64,000 bases of DNA, from the NCBI GenBank assembly GCA_026545765.1, contig CM048840.1, positions 2,935,265-2,999,264 on the forward strand, read 5' to 3'. Below the pieces are notes generated by a model. That model was not told the DNA's origin. It worked only from the letters and a program-made list of their open reading frames with translations, and did no database searches. This document shows positions 53,650 to 64,000 of the stretch, piece after piece (the first letter of the stretch is position 1; each line of letters starts with the position of its first letter). The position numbers and the translations under genes are program-made. The stretch comes from Plantago major. Taxonomy: Eukaryota > Streptophyta > Magnoliopsida > Lamiales > Plantaginaceae.

Positions 53650-55287
53650 TGTTAGGAATATTTGTTCAGATTTTGATCAGCAACTTAATGACTTATCTTA
53701 GCTCAGAAAGGTGGTTAGTACTCTTGGTTCACTTGAACACTGTAAAAGAGGAAAATCACTGAGTATGTTAGTCTAGCAAATCTTGTATAGAATGTTAGGT
53801 CTCTGAATGTAATTTTTATATCTTTTAAGAAGACCAAGAAGAAGGCATCCGGCAGAAGAGTTCAAAAAATTTGAAGATTTGAAGATTGCACAAGATTGTT
53901 GAAGACGAAGGTCATTAGATACCTATGTCCAGATATCTTAAGAAACAAGTGTTTTTCAATAAACAAGTTTTGCAAAAGATATCTGAGAACACAAGGTTTC
54001 TGAACAAGGAAAAGTGCCCACAGAAACCCACACTCAGATACTTTGGATAAAACTATATTTCTGGGAAACAATGTTTCAACAGGTATCTGGAGATGTGAAG
54101 GTCTTTGGAAAGGGACATGCAATGCTTCAGAAAGCGTGCATAGTTCCGTTGGCACTGCAGGACAAAAATAGTACAATGCAATAAATGCGTGAGCGAGACA
54201 TCTCGAACAAGAGGAAATCTACGAAAGAGACAAGGTCTTCTGCAGTACTATTTTCATATATCAATAGTTTGAATTTGAATTGAGCCTAACGGATACTATT
54301 CAAACGGCTTCAAATTCAACTATAAATATCACCATTTAGAATGCTTGAAAGACACACTACATCTTGAACTTACACTGAAAATACCAAGCTTCTCTGATAA
54401 TACAACTAGTGGTATCTTTCTCTCAAGCATACAAGCCTTCTGCCTACTTACTTTTCAAACTACGATTTCTAAGCTCTTGAATTCTAAGTAGCACGAAAGT
54501 TCTAAGTGTCCTGATCCTTAACAAGCATTGCTATATGTGAAGGAGTTGAATCAAAAGATCAAGTATCTGAGATTCATCCTCTAGAACATTTAACATAGAC
54601 TTGGGTCAGTAAAGATCATATATAACCACACATTGTGAAGTTTGTTAAGTGACTCTTGTTAAAAAAGTTAGTATTACATAACTGTAGAAGTTATTAATCT
54701 ACCAATCTGACAAACTCTTCTTAACCAACACCATACACGGCGTGGACATGAAGTACTTAGTTTGGGAAACTAAGGAATAACTCTAAGGTTACTGAGCATA
54801 GGAAGTACTTAGTTTGGAAAACTTAGGAACGACTAAAGGTTTACGTATAGGAAGTACTTGGCTGGGAGCCGGGGAATAACTCAGGGGGAACACTTGGTTG
54901 GGAACCTAGTGTATTTAGGAATCAAGAGAAGATATTTGTAAGGTGAACTCAATTATCTGCTTAGTGGATTCTAGGTCTGAGAAAGGCCGAAGTGGATTAG
55001 TTGAAGGATTACGACACCTTCAGATACCACTATAAAAAGACGTGTTATTTACTTCCAGCAATTTACTTATCGTTCTCTTTATCCTGCTAAGTATTTAAAC
55101 ACATCATATCTTGCTGAGCACGTGCACTTATCACAGAAAAGTCTTCCGCTCTCTGAAATTAAGTATCAGATATCTTCGCAGATATCTGAGAAATTGTGTT
55201 TATCGACAAAAGTTGTAAAAGACTATTCAACCCCCCCCCCCCTCCCCCCCCCCCCAGTCTTTTCCTTTGCCGTTATCTGGACCAACA
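53650..55287 (+). repeat. 3' LTR of the SIRE-like copia
   Basis: It begins TGTTAGGAATATT, ends GGACCAACA and matches the 5' LTR throughout, including the 52-base period repeat (about 54,749-54,910) and a poly-C tract (about 55,231-55,255) that differs in length. ATGAA follows at 55,288-55,292. Confidence 0.92.
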
Positions 55288-55715
55288 ATGAATTTCCTCA
55301 TCTGAAGCTTGTCGGACTGTTATTTTATTTTTCCGGCTTCTATCTCCATTTCAGTCAGATCAAAGGGACATTCTTCTTGTTATTATATTGGGACCTCCCT
55401 TCTTATGTAAGAAAATGTGATGAGTAAATAGAAAACTTTCCTCACATGACTTCCATGGTTTTCTGTAAATTTTGATTGGGAATGTTGATGAAAATTTGGG
55501 AAGAAGATCGATTCCATATGTTTTTGTCAAAAAGAATTTAGACAGTCTTTTATCAGTTTGCAGTATAAGGCCATGTTTGGGAAATAAATATTGCACAACT
55601 TAATTTAAGTTGGTCAACTGCATAATGGTTTTTTGGACCCAAACGTAATTGTTGGAGTAACAGGGATTGCGACGAGAGTTGGGTCTCTAATAGGGGGCCC
55701 AGTGGTAATAAGCCC

Positions 55716-55881
55716 TTGTCATTGTGTTGATCAATAAAAGAATCTCTGGTTACTCCTGTGGATGTAGGCATTCGCCGAACCACATAAATCATCGTGTTTT
55801 GATTGTTCTGAGTATTTGATTGATTCTTGTTTAGTTTGATCGATTGTTTGATTGGTTATTGATTGATTGTAGAATCGCAAC
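55716..55881 (+). repeat. Left LTR of the Tork-like copia, second piece
   Basis: It continues the LTR exactly where the first piece stops (TGTTGATCAATAAAAG...) and ends near AATCGCAACA. The gag leader follows, beginning ATTGGCACCG, which is the expected place for the primer-binding site. Confidence 0.85.
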
Positions 55882-55925
55882 AATTGGCACCGTATGTGGA
55901 AAGATCGAATCGATAACTGTAATCA

Positions 55926-58900
55926 ATGGCTTCAATGGCGAAGTTTGATATTGAGAAGCTTACAGAGAAAGTTGATTTCACTTTACGGAAAGTGAGAATG
56001 GAGGCTCTTCTTGAACAACAAGGTTTGAATCACGCATTGCTAGGAGGTGATGGATTTTCCAAGGACTGTGATGATGCTGAGAAGAAACGCATCATTGGTA
56101 AAGCTCGAAGCACTGTGATTCTTTCGCTGGGAGATAATTCCTTGAGAGAAGTAATCAAAGAGAAAACTGCAAAAGGAGTGTGGGACAAACTTAAGTCACT
56201 ATACCATGTGAAGACTTCTGGAAGCAAGATGCGTATGAAGCAATGATTCTTCTCATACAAGATGAGATCTAATAGATCAATTATTGAACAACTTGATGAG
56301 TTCAATAAGTTGTGTATGGAGCTTGAAGCATTAGATGTGAAGGTGGCAGATGATGATAAGGCAATTATTCTGTTGAGCTCTCTACCCGGGAGCTATGAGC
56401 ACTTTATTGATGCTATTGTGATGAAAAAACCAGATGATCTAAAAGCTTCTAATGTTGAAAAAGCTTTGAGGAACAAGCTTGATCAGAAGAATACTGGAAA
56501 TCAATCTGATCAAGTTGCTGAGAGTTTGTTGGTTAAACAATCCTGGAACAAATCTCAAGCTGGTAGAAGCAAGGTGAATGGGAAGTTCAAACACCAGAAG
56601 GAATCTTACAATGGAGTAAGTGACAACACTGAGAAGAGAAAGTGTTTTCACTGCAAGAAACCTGGCCATTTGATGAAAAACTGTTTTCTACTAAAGAGAG
56701 AAAAGAGAATGGGAAAGGCACCAGAGCAAGGTGGAGCAAATGCTGCAAATCTGACAGAATCACCTGAAGCTTATGATGATGCTGAGGTACTCTCTATCAC
56801 TGAATCTAAATGTGGCTTACATTGGATATTAGATTCAGGATGCTCTTTTCATATGTGTCCTATAAAAGAATGGTTTGAGAACTTCAAATATAAGAATAGA
56901 GGAAATGTGCTTCTTGGTGATGATTATGCATGTGATGTTAAAGGATCTGGTAATATAAGATTGAAGATGCATGATGGTGTTGTCAGAATCCTCACAAATG
57001 TTAGATATGTACCAGCATTGAAAAGAAACTTGATATCTCTAGGAACACTTGATAAAATGGGATACAAGTATGGTTCTGAAAATGGTGTTATGCAAGTTAT
57101 GAAGGGCAGTACATCAATAATTAAAGTAGATTTGATCAATGGTCTGTATATCATGCAAGGTGAAGTTGTTTCTGGTATGGTCTCTAGTGTATCTAGTGAT
57201 GATAAAACACAACTGTGGCATGATAGATTAGCTCATATCAGTGCTAAAGGATTAAAGGAGCTGTCTAAGCAACATTTGCTAGGGGATGATCAAATCACTA
57301 AGCTAAGTTTCTGTGAGAATTGTGTAATCAGGTTATGAAACTGGTAAACACACCACTAAGGAGCCACTTGATTATGTGCATTCTGACTTATGGAGACCTG
57401 CAAGGACTGAGACTTTGAGTGGTGGCAAGTATTACATGTCTATCATTGATGATTACTCAAGAAAGGTCTGGCTCATGGTGTTAAAGTCCAAAGATGAAGC
57501 ATTCTCTAAGTTCAGAGATTGGTTAATTGAAATTGAGAATCAAACTGGAAGAAAGTTGAAGTATCTAAGGACTAACAATGGTCTGGAATATCTGTCAGGA
57601 GAATTCAATGATTTCTGCAAACAAAAAGGAATCATAAGGCACAAAACTATCCCAGGCACACCACATCAAAATGGTGTTGCAGAGAGATACAATAGAACTA
57701 TTCTAGAGAGAATTAGGTGCATGCTTATTAGTTCTGGTATGTCAAAGAGATTCTGGGGAGAAGCTGCAAACACAACTTGTTATCTAATCAATATAAGCCC
57801 TACATCTGCATTAAAATTCAAAACACCTGAAGAAGTTTGGTTTGGTCATGTTCCCAAATATGATCACTTGAAGGTGTTTGAATGCCTGGGACTTGTTCAT
57901 ACAAAACAAGACAAGTTGGATGCTAGGGCACTAAGACGTGTATTCTTGGGATATCCTACAGGTGTTAAAGGGTACAAGTTATGGTGCATTGATCAGAAGA
58001 AATGCATACTTAGCAGAGATGTTGTTTTCAATGATGAGAGAGTAATGCCTCTCAAGTCTCAGACACTATAGAAATTCAGCTACAAAGCTCTTCTATTACT
58101 AATGAAGATCAAGAGAGAATCAACATTGAGTTGGAGCAAGTACATGATACACAAGTAATTGATACAATAGTACATGAAGCTGATGAGATACCAGAGACTA
58201 GTGATCAAGTTGCAGAGAGATCTACTTACAATCTTGTTACTGACTAAATAAAGAGATCTACCAGACAAACACCTAATATGTATGGGTTTAGGAGAGTAGG
58301 AAAATCATATATGGTCTCTTATGCTCTCAGTATTGCAGAAGATATCTGCTACACAGAACTAAACAGCTATCTTGAAGCTGTCACCTATCATGAGAAATAT
58401 TTGTGGATGAAAGCTATTCAGGAAGAGCTTGATTCTCTTTATAAGAATGAAACTTGGGATATTGTCACTGTACCTAAGAATACTAAATTGGTAGGGTGCA
58501 AGTGGATATTCAAGAAGAAGGATGAATCTGCAATAGGTGGACAAGTGAGATTTAAAGTAAGATTAGTTGCTAAAGGTTCTACACAGAGAGAAGGAATAGA
58601 TTACACAGAAATCTTTTCTCCTGTGGTTAAGCATACTTCAATCAGGATTTTATTATCTATTGTTACATAGAATGGCTATTATCTACAGCAAATGGATGTG
58701 AAGACTGCTTTTCTGCATGGGAATCTTGAAGAACAAATTTACATGAGAGTGCCTGATGGAGTAGAGTTGAACAATGTTGATACTAAAACTTGTTTACTCA
58801 AGAAATCTTTGTATGGTTTGAAGCAATCTCCAAGACAGTGGTATAATAGATTTGATGTCTTTATGATATATGTGGGTTTTAACTATGATAGTTACATCTA

Positions 58901-59906
58901 TCAGATTGGAGATAAAGATACAGGTTTACTGTATTTACTACTCTATGTTGATGATGGCATATTGATTGCTGGGAAAAGCAAGAAGTTGATTGAAGAAGTA
59001 AAGGAAAATCTCAACAATGAGTTTAAAATGAAAGATTTGGGATATGCAAAGAGAATTTTTTGTATGGATATACACAGGAGTACAGATCAACAAGAAACTA
59101 CACTTACTCAAGTTAGTTATCTGAAGAAAGTTCTGACTAAATACAAGATGTATGAGTCAAAGCATGTATCTGTTCCTCTGAATCTGAGTATGAAAGTTTC
59201 AAATGCTCAATGTCCAACTACTGAGATAGAGAAGCATAAAATGGAGCTCATTCCTTATGCAAGTGCAGTTGGTAGCATTACGTACACCATGATATGTTGC
59301 AAGCGTGATATAGCATATTCTATGAGTGTAATTAGCAGATACATGAGAAATCCTAGCCATGCTCATTGGGAAGCTGTGAAAGGTGTACTGAGGTTTATTA
59401 AAGGAACAATTGATCATGGGTTGTGTTTTAAAGTGGTAGAAGCTACAAATCAACCTCTAGTGGGATATGTAGATGCAGACCATGATGTTGATACAAGGAA
59501 GTCTAACACAGGATATGTGTTCACTCTCTATGGGACTGCTATAAGCTGGAAAAGCTCATAACAACATGTGGTGGCTCTCTCTACTACAGAGGTAGAATTC
59601 ATTGCTCTCACTAAGGCAATCAAAGAAGCTTTATGGCTTAAAGATTTGCTTGAGGAGCTTGGTAAATATCATAGATTCGTCACAGTTTATTGTGACAATC
59701 AAAGTGCTATACAGTTAGCCAAACATCAAGTGTATCATGAGAGGACAAAACATATAGATGTAAGATTGTACTATATCAGGGATGTGATATCAGAAGGAAG
59801 CATCAAAGTTGAGAAGATTCACACATCTGAGAATATGGCTGATAGCTTGACAAAAGCATTGCCAATTTCAAAGTTTCAGCTGTGTTCTTTGTTGATGAAG
59901 GTATAG
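55926..59906 (+). pseudogene. Copia gag-pol remnant of the Tork-like element
   Basis: Domains in order: gag (55,926-56,700), CCHC knuckle (about 56,645-56,690), protease (about 56,820), integrase core (about 57,370-57,900), reverse transcriptase (about 58,380-59,150) and RNase H with its C-terminal ADSLTKAL motif (to 59,906). In life the polyprotein would assemble virus-like particles and copy and insert the element. It is a fossil and is not expected to be active. Confidence 0.85.
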
Positions 59907-59975
59907 AAAGGTCTACTCCAACCTTAGGAGTGTATTTTGGAGTACCAGGGAGGAATTCAATCTAAGGTGGAGATT

Positions 59976-60496
59976 TGTGAAGATAGATTGAATTCTTGGA
60001 GATGAAAACATGAAGAAGTATGAAGAAATGCAGAAGCATTGGATCTGATCTGTGTTGTTTGTTCTTGAGGGAGGAATAAACGTAATAAGCAAATAAAAAG
60101 CGTGTTTCTACTTATTGTGATGCGTTGCTGGCTTCTGATTGGCTGATGCATCGTGGCATGACGTCATAAGGCGGAGAAGAGTAGTATAAATGGTTTTGCT
60201 CTTCTTCTGTTCATCATTGCATTTTCTCTCATAACAGAAATAACCGCATCTTCTTCTTCCTCTCGTTCTCGTTTCTGGTTTTTTGTTTATCTCTGTAAAT
60301 TGACATTGATTGAAGCTTTGTTGTATCATTGTAATTGTGTTGATCAATAAAAGAATCTCTGGTTACTCCCGTAGATGTAGGCATTTGCCGAACCACGTAA
60401 ATCATCGCGTTTTGATTGTTCTGAGTATTTGATTGATTCTTGTTTTGTTTGATCGATTGTTTGATTGGTTAATCGATTGATTGTTGAATCGCAATA
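59976..60496 (+). repeat. Right LTR of the Tork-like copia
   Basis: The 521-base LTR starts TGTGAAGATAG just after a purine-rich tract (AAGGTGGAGA). It ends near ATCGCAATA, against AATCGCAACA in the left copy, and is followed by GATTG (60,497-60,501). Confidence 0.88.
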
Positions 60497-60646
60497 GATT
60501 GAAATTATTTTATATAGAATCAGATTCTTAGTAAATGAGTAAACGTGAAAGTACTTATCCGTATATTCATCTCATGAGTTGGAATGTGAGTTCGGATTAA
60601 AGGAGACATTTCAACTTATCGATATGTTTTTCCTTGTTTTTGTTTA

Positions 60647-60877
60647 GGCTTCATTTGATTTGAGGGAAAATTGGGGAAAAGAAAAAAATAGAGGAAAATA
60701 TTGTTTTCCACCATTTTGTAGTTCTCAGGAAATCCTGGAAAATTTATGAAAATCTATATAAAATACATTTATCTCCACAAAATAAGGAAAGTTATTTTTC
60801 CCTCAGATTTTCCAGGAAAATCTTATTTTCCCCTGTTTTTTTTTTTTCCCCCCATTTTCTCTCAAACCAAATGAAGC
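60647..60877. mobile_element. Harbinger-type MITE
   Basis: Inverted ends GGCTTCATTTGATTTGAGGG and, from the right, GCTTCATTTGGTTTGAGAG, with TTA on both sides (60,644-60,646 and 60,878-60,880). The element is about 231 bases. The interior is rich in GGAAAATT and its complement, so the RNA or single strand could fold on itself. Confidence 0.8.
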
Positions 60878-61530
60878 TTATATTAGGACTTAGGAGTACA
60901 AATGTCAAGCTGCTACAATTCATACAATTAGAAGCATGTGATTGTTTGGTAAATAAAATACAATTAGAAACATAATATGATTGTTTTGGTAGTCAATAGT
61001 AGTAACTGAGTTATAGTCGAACTATAGAATGGTTGATGCACCGAAAATGTTTTCAGTGTACACATAAGCGAGGACAAAATGTGCAAGAAATAAGATGTGT
61101 TGGTTTGTGAGGTTAGCATATCACCTAATAACATCACATGAGTAATCACTCTATTTCAAAAGGTCGGCCCTTAATCTACAAGGGACAAGACGTTACAGTT
61201 TCTCAAACAAATATAACCTTCCTCATATTTATTCAGAACTTGAGTTACAAAACGACAATCATGTTTAAACCAATCAATACACCAATAATTCTCAAAGCTC
61301 AGATGACTAAAAACTTCTGCAATCTACGATGTACCCGTTGGTGCTGCATCCTAGTAACAGACCAACACTTCAATCGGACAATAAGATGTGCATTTGACCG
61401 AACGCAAATATTAGTAATAGTTTTAGTCAAATATATATGCATAGAAGTCTTACTTATAAAATGCTATCGAAATTTCCGTTTTGACGTTTTACGGTTGATT
61501 TTTAACTTTATTCAATTAATCTTAAGCATG

Positions 61531-61611
61531 AATGTAAAATGTTCAATTTTTATATAATGAAACTTTTGGGGCTAAATTTTAATTATATAAAAAAATTGAA
61601 CATTTTACATT
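61531..61611. repeat. Near-perfect inverted repeat, 28-30 base arms
   Basis: The left arm starts AATGTAAAATGTTCAA (61,531-61,558). The right arm is its complement (61,582-61,611) apart from two extra A in an A run. The spacer is 23 bases. It could be the collapsed remnant of a small MITE or a hairpin; no target duplication is clear. Confidence 0.8.
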
Positions 61612-63229
61612 AAATAATTAAATAATCGAATAAAAAAAAAAAAAAATCAGCGGAAAACAATCGAGAAGTAGTATTTAATTTTCATTGGCGTGTATAGTAT
61701 ATGGTTGTGGTCAGTAATATTTTTCTTATAATTGGAATAAATGTGTGAAAACAATATATATACATACACAAATATAGAAACATATATATAATTTGTAATG
61801 TACATATAATGGGAAAACATATTCATGTTAACATCCACACTAATATGCTTTATAATTTTAAATAGGTTATTTCAGCCCACGGATCGATCAAAATCCAACC
61901 ATCTAGGTAGCTGAAGATGTGATGTGAGGTTACTCTAAGATTATCTTCGAATGATATGGTGACGCCCGGCACATTCATATACAAGTCTGTCCTCGCACAC
62001 TTTAATCTCACTCGTTTATACGTTGATCATGTTACGTTTAACTATATTACCATTATAATTGTATTTAAAAAAATACACCTTACCAACCCTTATAATTTAT
62101 TTTGAACTTTTAGGTTGTCACAGCTATATTTCTAACAAAAAATGGTTAAAAATTAAAAGAAATGTGGCGTGGAGTTACAAGCTCCACGAAGTTTGCCTTT
62201 CCAATTGTGATCAGATGTCTATTCAAATGGGATCAGATAATTACTCAAAACGGAAAAGAAGATCAATTGGATAAAGGAAAGGCCACTCCAAACTTGGCCC
62301 AGCAGTGGATCAGTAATGCCCATAAGGCCATAACCATTATGCAATCCAAATTCCATATTTAATGGAACTATCTACAATTAGCAATAGTATCAAGAAGGGC
62401 CCAACTACCAGCAATGGACAGAAAGCTCTTTGCTTCGGTCAAAGGGGATGGATGATATTTTGGGGACTTAGATATTACTCTACCCGTCCACATAAAAGCT
62501 TTTCATTAATCCTTTCTCAACAAAATAGGATATTGAATACTTTATATACACTGCATTGCAAGTAGGGATTGAGAACATTTCAAATAATTTTTGATATGTT
62601 AAAAGTAAAGGAATATGCATTGATGTTCCACAAATATGTACATATAAGACAATGAGAAGTTTCTTATGAAACTAGACGAAGGGAGCAATATGGATATGTC
62701 ATATGATTATAGTTATACATTGCACATGTTTTATGTGTACACAAGGTCTTCTTTTAGGTATATCTTACTTGCGTCTCCCCTAACAACAAGACTGGGGTGA
62801 GGAGCCCGTATCTTAGCCAAGTCGTAGTCTTGCAAATCACACGAACAAGTTTCTCTAGATTCGGAAATCAAATGATAAATATCATGAAATCTAAATCTGT
62901 TCCCTTCCCAAAAGTGGTACTTGTAAGCCTAAAAATTCGAGACAAAAACTTTGTGCTAAACAATTCTCCAGTAGACCAAGTATATGATTAAGTTATAAAA
63001 TTTGTAGCTCAGATTCAAAACTTATGCTATTTGAGAAAATTATTTTCAACATCATGTCGTAAACACCGATATTTTTTTCATCTAAAGAAATGCATTGTGT
63101 TAATAACATAGACGCTTGATTAATAATATCAATGGTTTTCTTGACAACATAATTCGGTATGTATATAAGTTAGCTAAAGTGCGTCTATCGAGCGACTTAC
63201 TCAGGTCCGTGGTTGGTCATGGCTATTTA

Positions 63230-63350
63230 GGCTCTGTTCTTTTCAATTGAAATTCTTGAATCGAATCGAATTGAATCGAATGAATCAGTAGTATAAAATA
63301 TAATTCTAGCCATCGAATCGAATGAGTTTTCAGTTGAAGAGAACAGAGCC
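63230..63350. mobile_element. Tourist-like MITE, relative of the copy in MCM7 intron 9
   Basis: The 121-base element has ends GGCTCTGTTC and GAACAGAGCC, with TTA on both sides (63,227-63,229 and 63,351-63,353). The interior is built of ATTGAATCGAATCG repeats, which differ from the CAGTTCAGTT repeats of the MCM7 copy, while the termini are nearly the same. Confidence 0.88.
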
Positions 63351-63666
63351 TTATTGCAGTTCAAACTAGGCAGGGAATTCAGGATATGCTCCAGAGCGAA
63401 AAAATGAATTTGATGGGTCATAGGCCCAACTCATTTAACAAGAAGACAGACAGACTGATTTCGGCCCAAAGAGTTGTGTGGTGGGGAATTTGGATCATCA
63501 CATCACATCTACCGAGTCTGATCGACATCTAGCACACAACAAAATGTGGTCAATAATTACAAGTTACAAACTTCTCCTGCCTTCTCCTGCGTTTACATTG
63601 GCATTTATATGATCACACAAATATCTAAAAGCTCACTATATGCATTTGGTTGTCTACTGTTAAATG

Positions 63667-63846
63667 CAGGAGCGGAATCAGAAGGGGACATAAAGGGGGC
63701 GTTCGCCCCCTTTAAAATTTGAAAAAGAAAATTTTAATATGTAGTAATATTTTCGTTAATTTAGAATTTTGCCCCCTTTAAACCCTGAAATAACCTCATA
63801 TATATAATTGTGCCCCACCGAAGTTCGAATCCTTAGTCCGCCCCTG
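63667..63846. mobile_element. hAT-type MITE
   Basis: Ends CAGGAGCGGA and TCCGCCCCTG form a 10-base inverted repeat with one mismatch. The 8-base flanks GTTAAATG (63,659-63,666) and GTTGAATG (63,847-63,854) agree at seven of eight positions, as expected for a hAT duplication. The 180-base element holds a GGGGGCG...CGCCCCC hairpin just inside the left end. Confidence 0.8.
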
Positions 63847-64000
63847 GTTGAATGATTCTCCATTCACATTTAGAATCCACACGACATTGTCCGCTACCAT
63901 TTAAAAACACACGTCTCAATAAACCTCCTATTACAAAACAATAGTTCGCAAATGGTTTTATAATTCGAAACTGTTCGAATGACATCTTAAATAATGAATG

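Larger units (their letters stand above)
60502..64000. other. Intergenic region right of the nest, MITE-rich, no gene recognised
   Basis: Before the nest inserted, this would have followed position 27,348 directly. Open frames here are short and show no known domain (the longest, 61,138-61,557, has an AT-driven composition). It contains three MITEs and one inverted repeat, listed separately, and continues beyond the window. Confidence 0.6.

Noticed and set aside
55568-55655. Possible MITE in the right arm of the Mutator-like element (GGCCATGTTTGGG ... CCCAAACG)
   Set aside because: The inverted match is only about 9 bases and no target duplication was seen.
61138-61557. 139-codon frame right of the nest
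   Set aside because: Composition is that of random AT-rich sequence (Ile, Asn, Phe, Cys rich) and no domain is visible.

Overview
The window is nuclear DNA of a flowering plant, most likely a eudicot. It holds one intron-rich housekeeping gene with canonical GT-AG introns, one small plant-specific bHLH-type gene, and many plant transposon families: Ty1/copia elements, an L1-type LINE with a DUF4283 ORF1, CACTA, Mutator-like, pogo-like, Harbinger- and hAT-type MITEs. No bacterial or viral operon is present. Only two host genes can be supported with confidence; most of the rest is transposon sequence, much of it nested.

Layout. 1 to about 10,965: an L1-type LINE on the minus strand whose 3' end runs off the left edge. 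It is split by a pogo-like DNA transposon (1760-3936, TA duplication) and by a broken short-LTR copia element (5063-9169, TGGTT duplication). About 10,966-17,840: no recognisable gene; it holds a snRNA-promoter-like motif pair, a degenerate tandem array of 21-23 base monomers (about 14,060-14,925) and a retroelement-like patch near 15.95 kb. 17,970-23,412: a complete 15-exon MCM7 gene (718 codons plus stop) with two E2F-type sites just upstream and a small MITE in intron 9. 25,519-26,383: a non-autonomous CACTA element that carries a tRNA-like stretch. 26,634-26,993: a single-exon UPBEAT1-like atypical bHLH gene.

27,349-60,496: a 33-kb nest that can be peeled apart by its target-site duplications. 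A Tork/Tnt1-like copia (duplication GATTG) was hit in its left LTR by a small Mutator-like element (9-base duplication TTGTCATTG). That was hit by a large SIRE/Maximus-like copia with 1.64-kb LTRs (duplication ATGAA). The SIRE-like copia then received at least three insertions: an unclassified 814-base piece (14-base duplication), a 1.57-kb solo LTR (ATGGT) and an 8.2-kb CACTA transposon (AGA). The nest starts about 355 bases downstream of the UPBEAT1-like stop codon, so the unexpanded locus would read 27,348 directly into 60,502.

60,502-64,000 has no recognisable gene but holds three MITEs (two Harbinger/Tourist-type and one hAT-type) and a near-perfect inverted repeat.

Function. MCM7 is a subunit of the MCM2-7 replicative helicase, and its promoter motifs fit G1/S control by E2F. 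The UPBEAT1-like gene belongs to a family that tunes growth and redox balance. Nothing suggests that the two are functionally linked. I found no new molecular system; the most informative signal is the datable order of the nested insertions. All boundaries come from reading the sequence by eye, without alignments or database searches.
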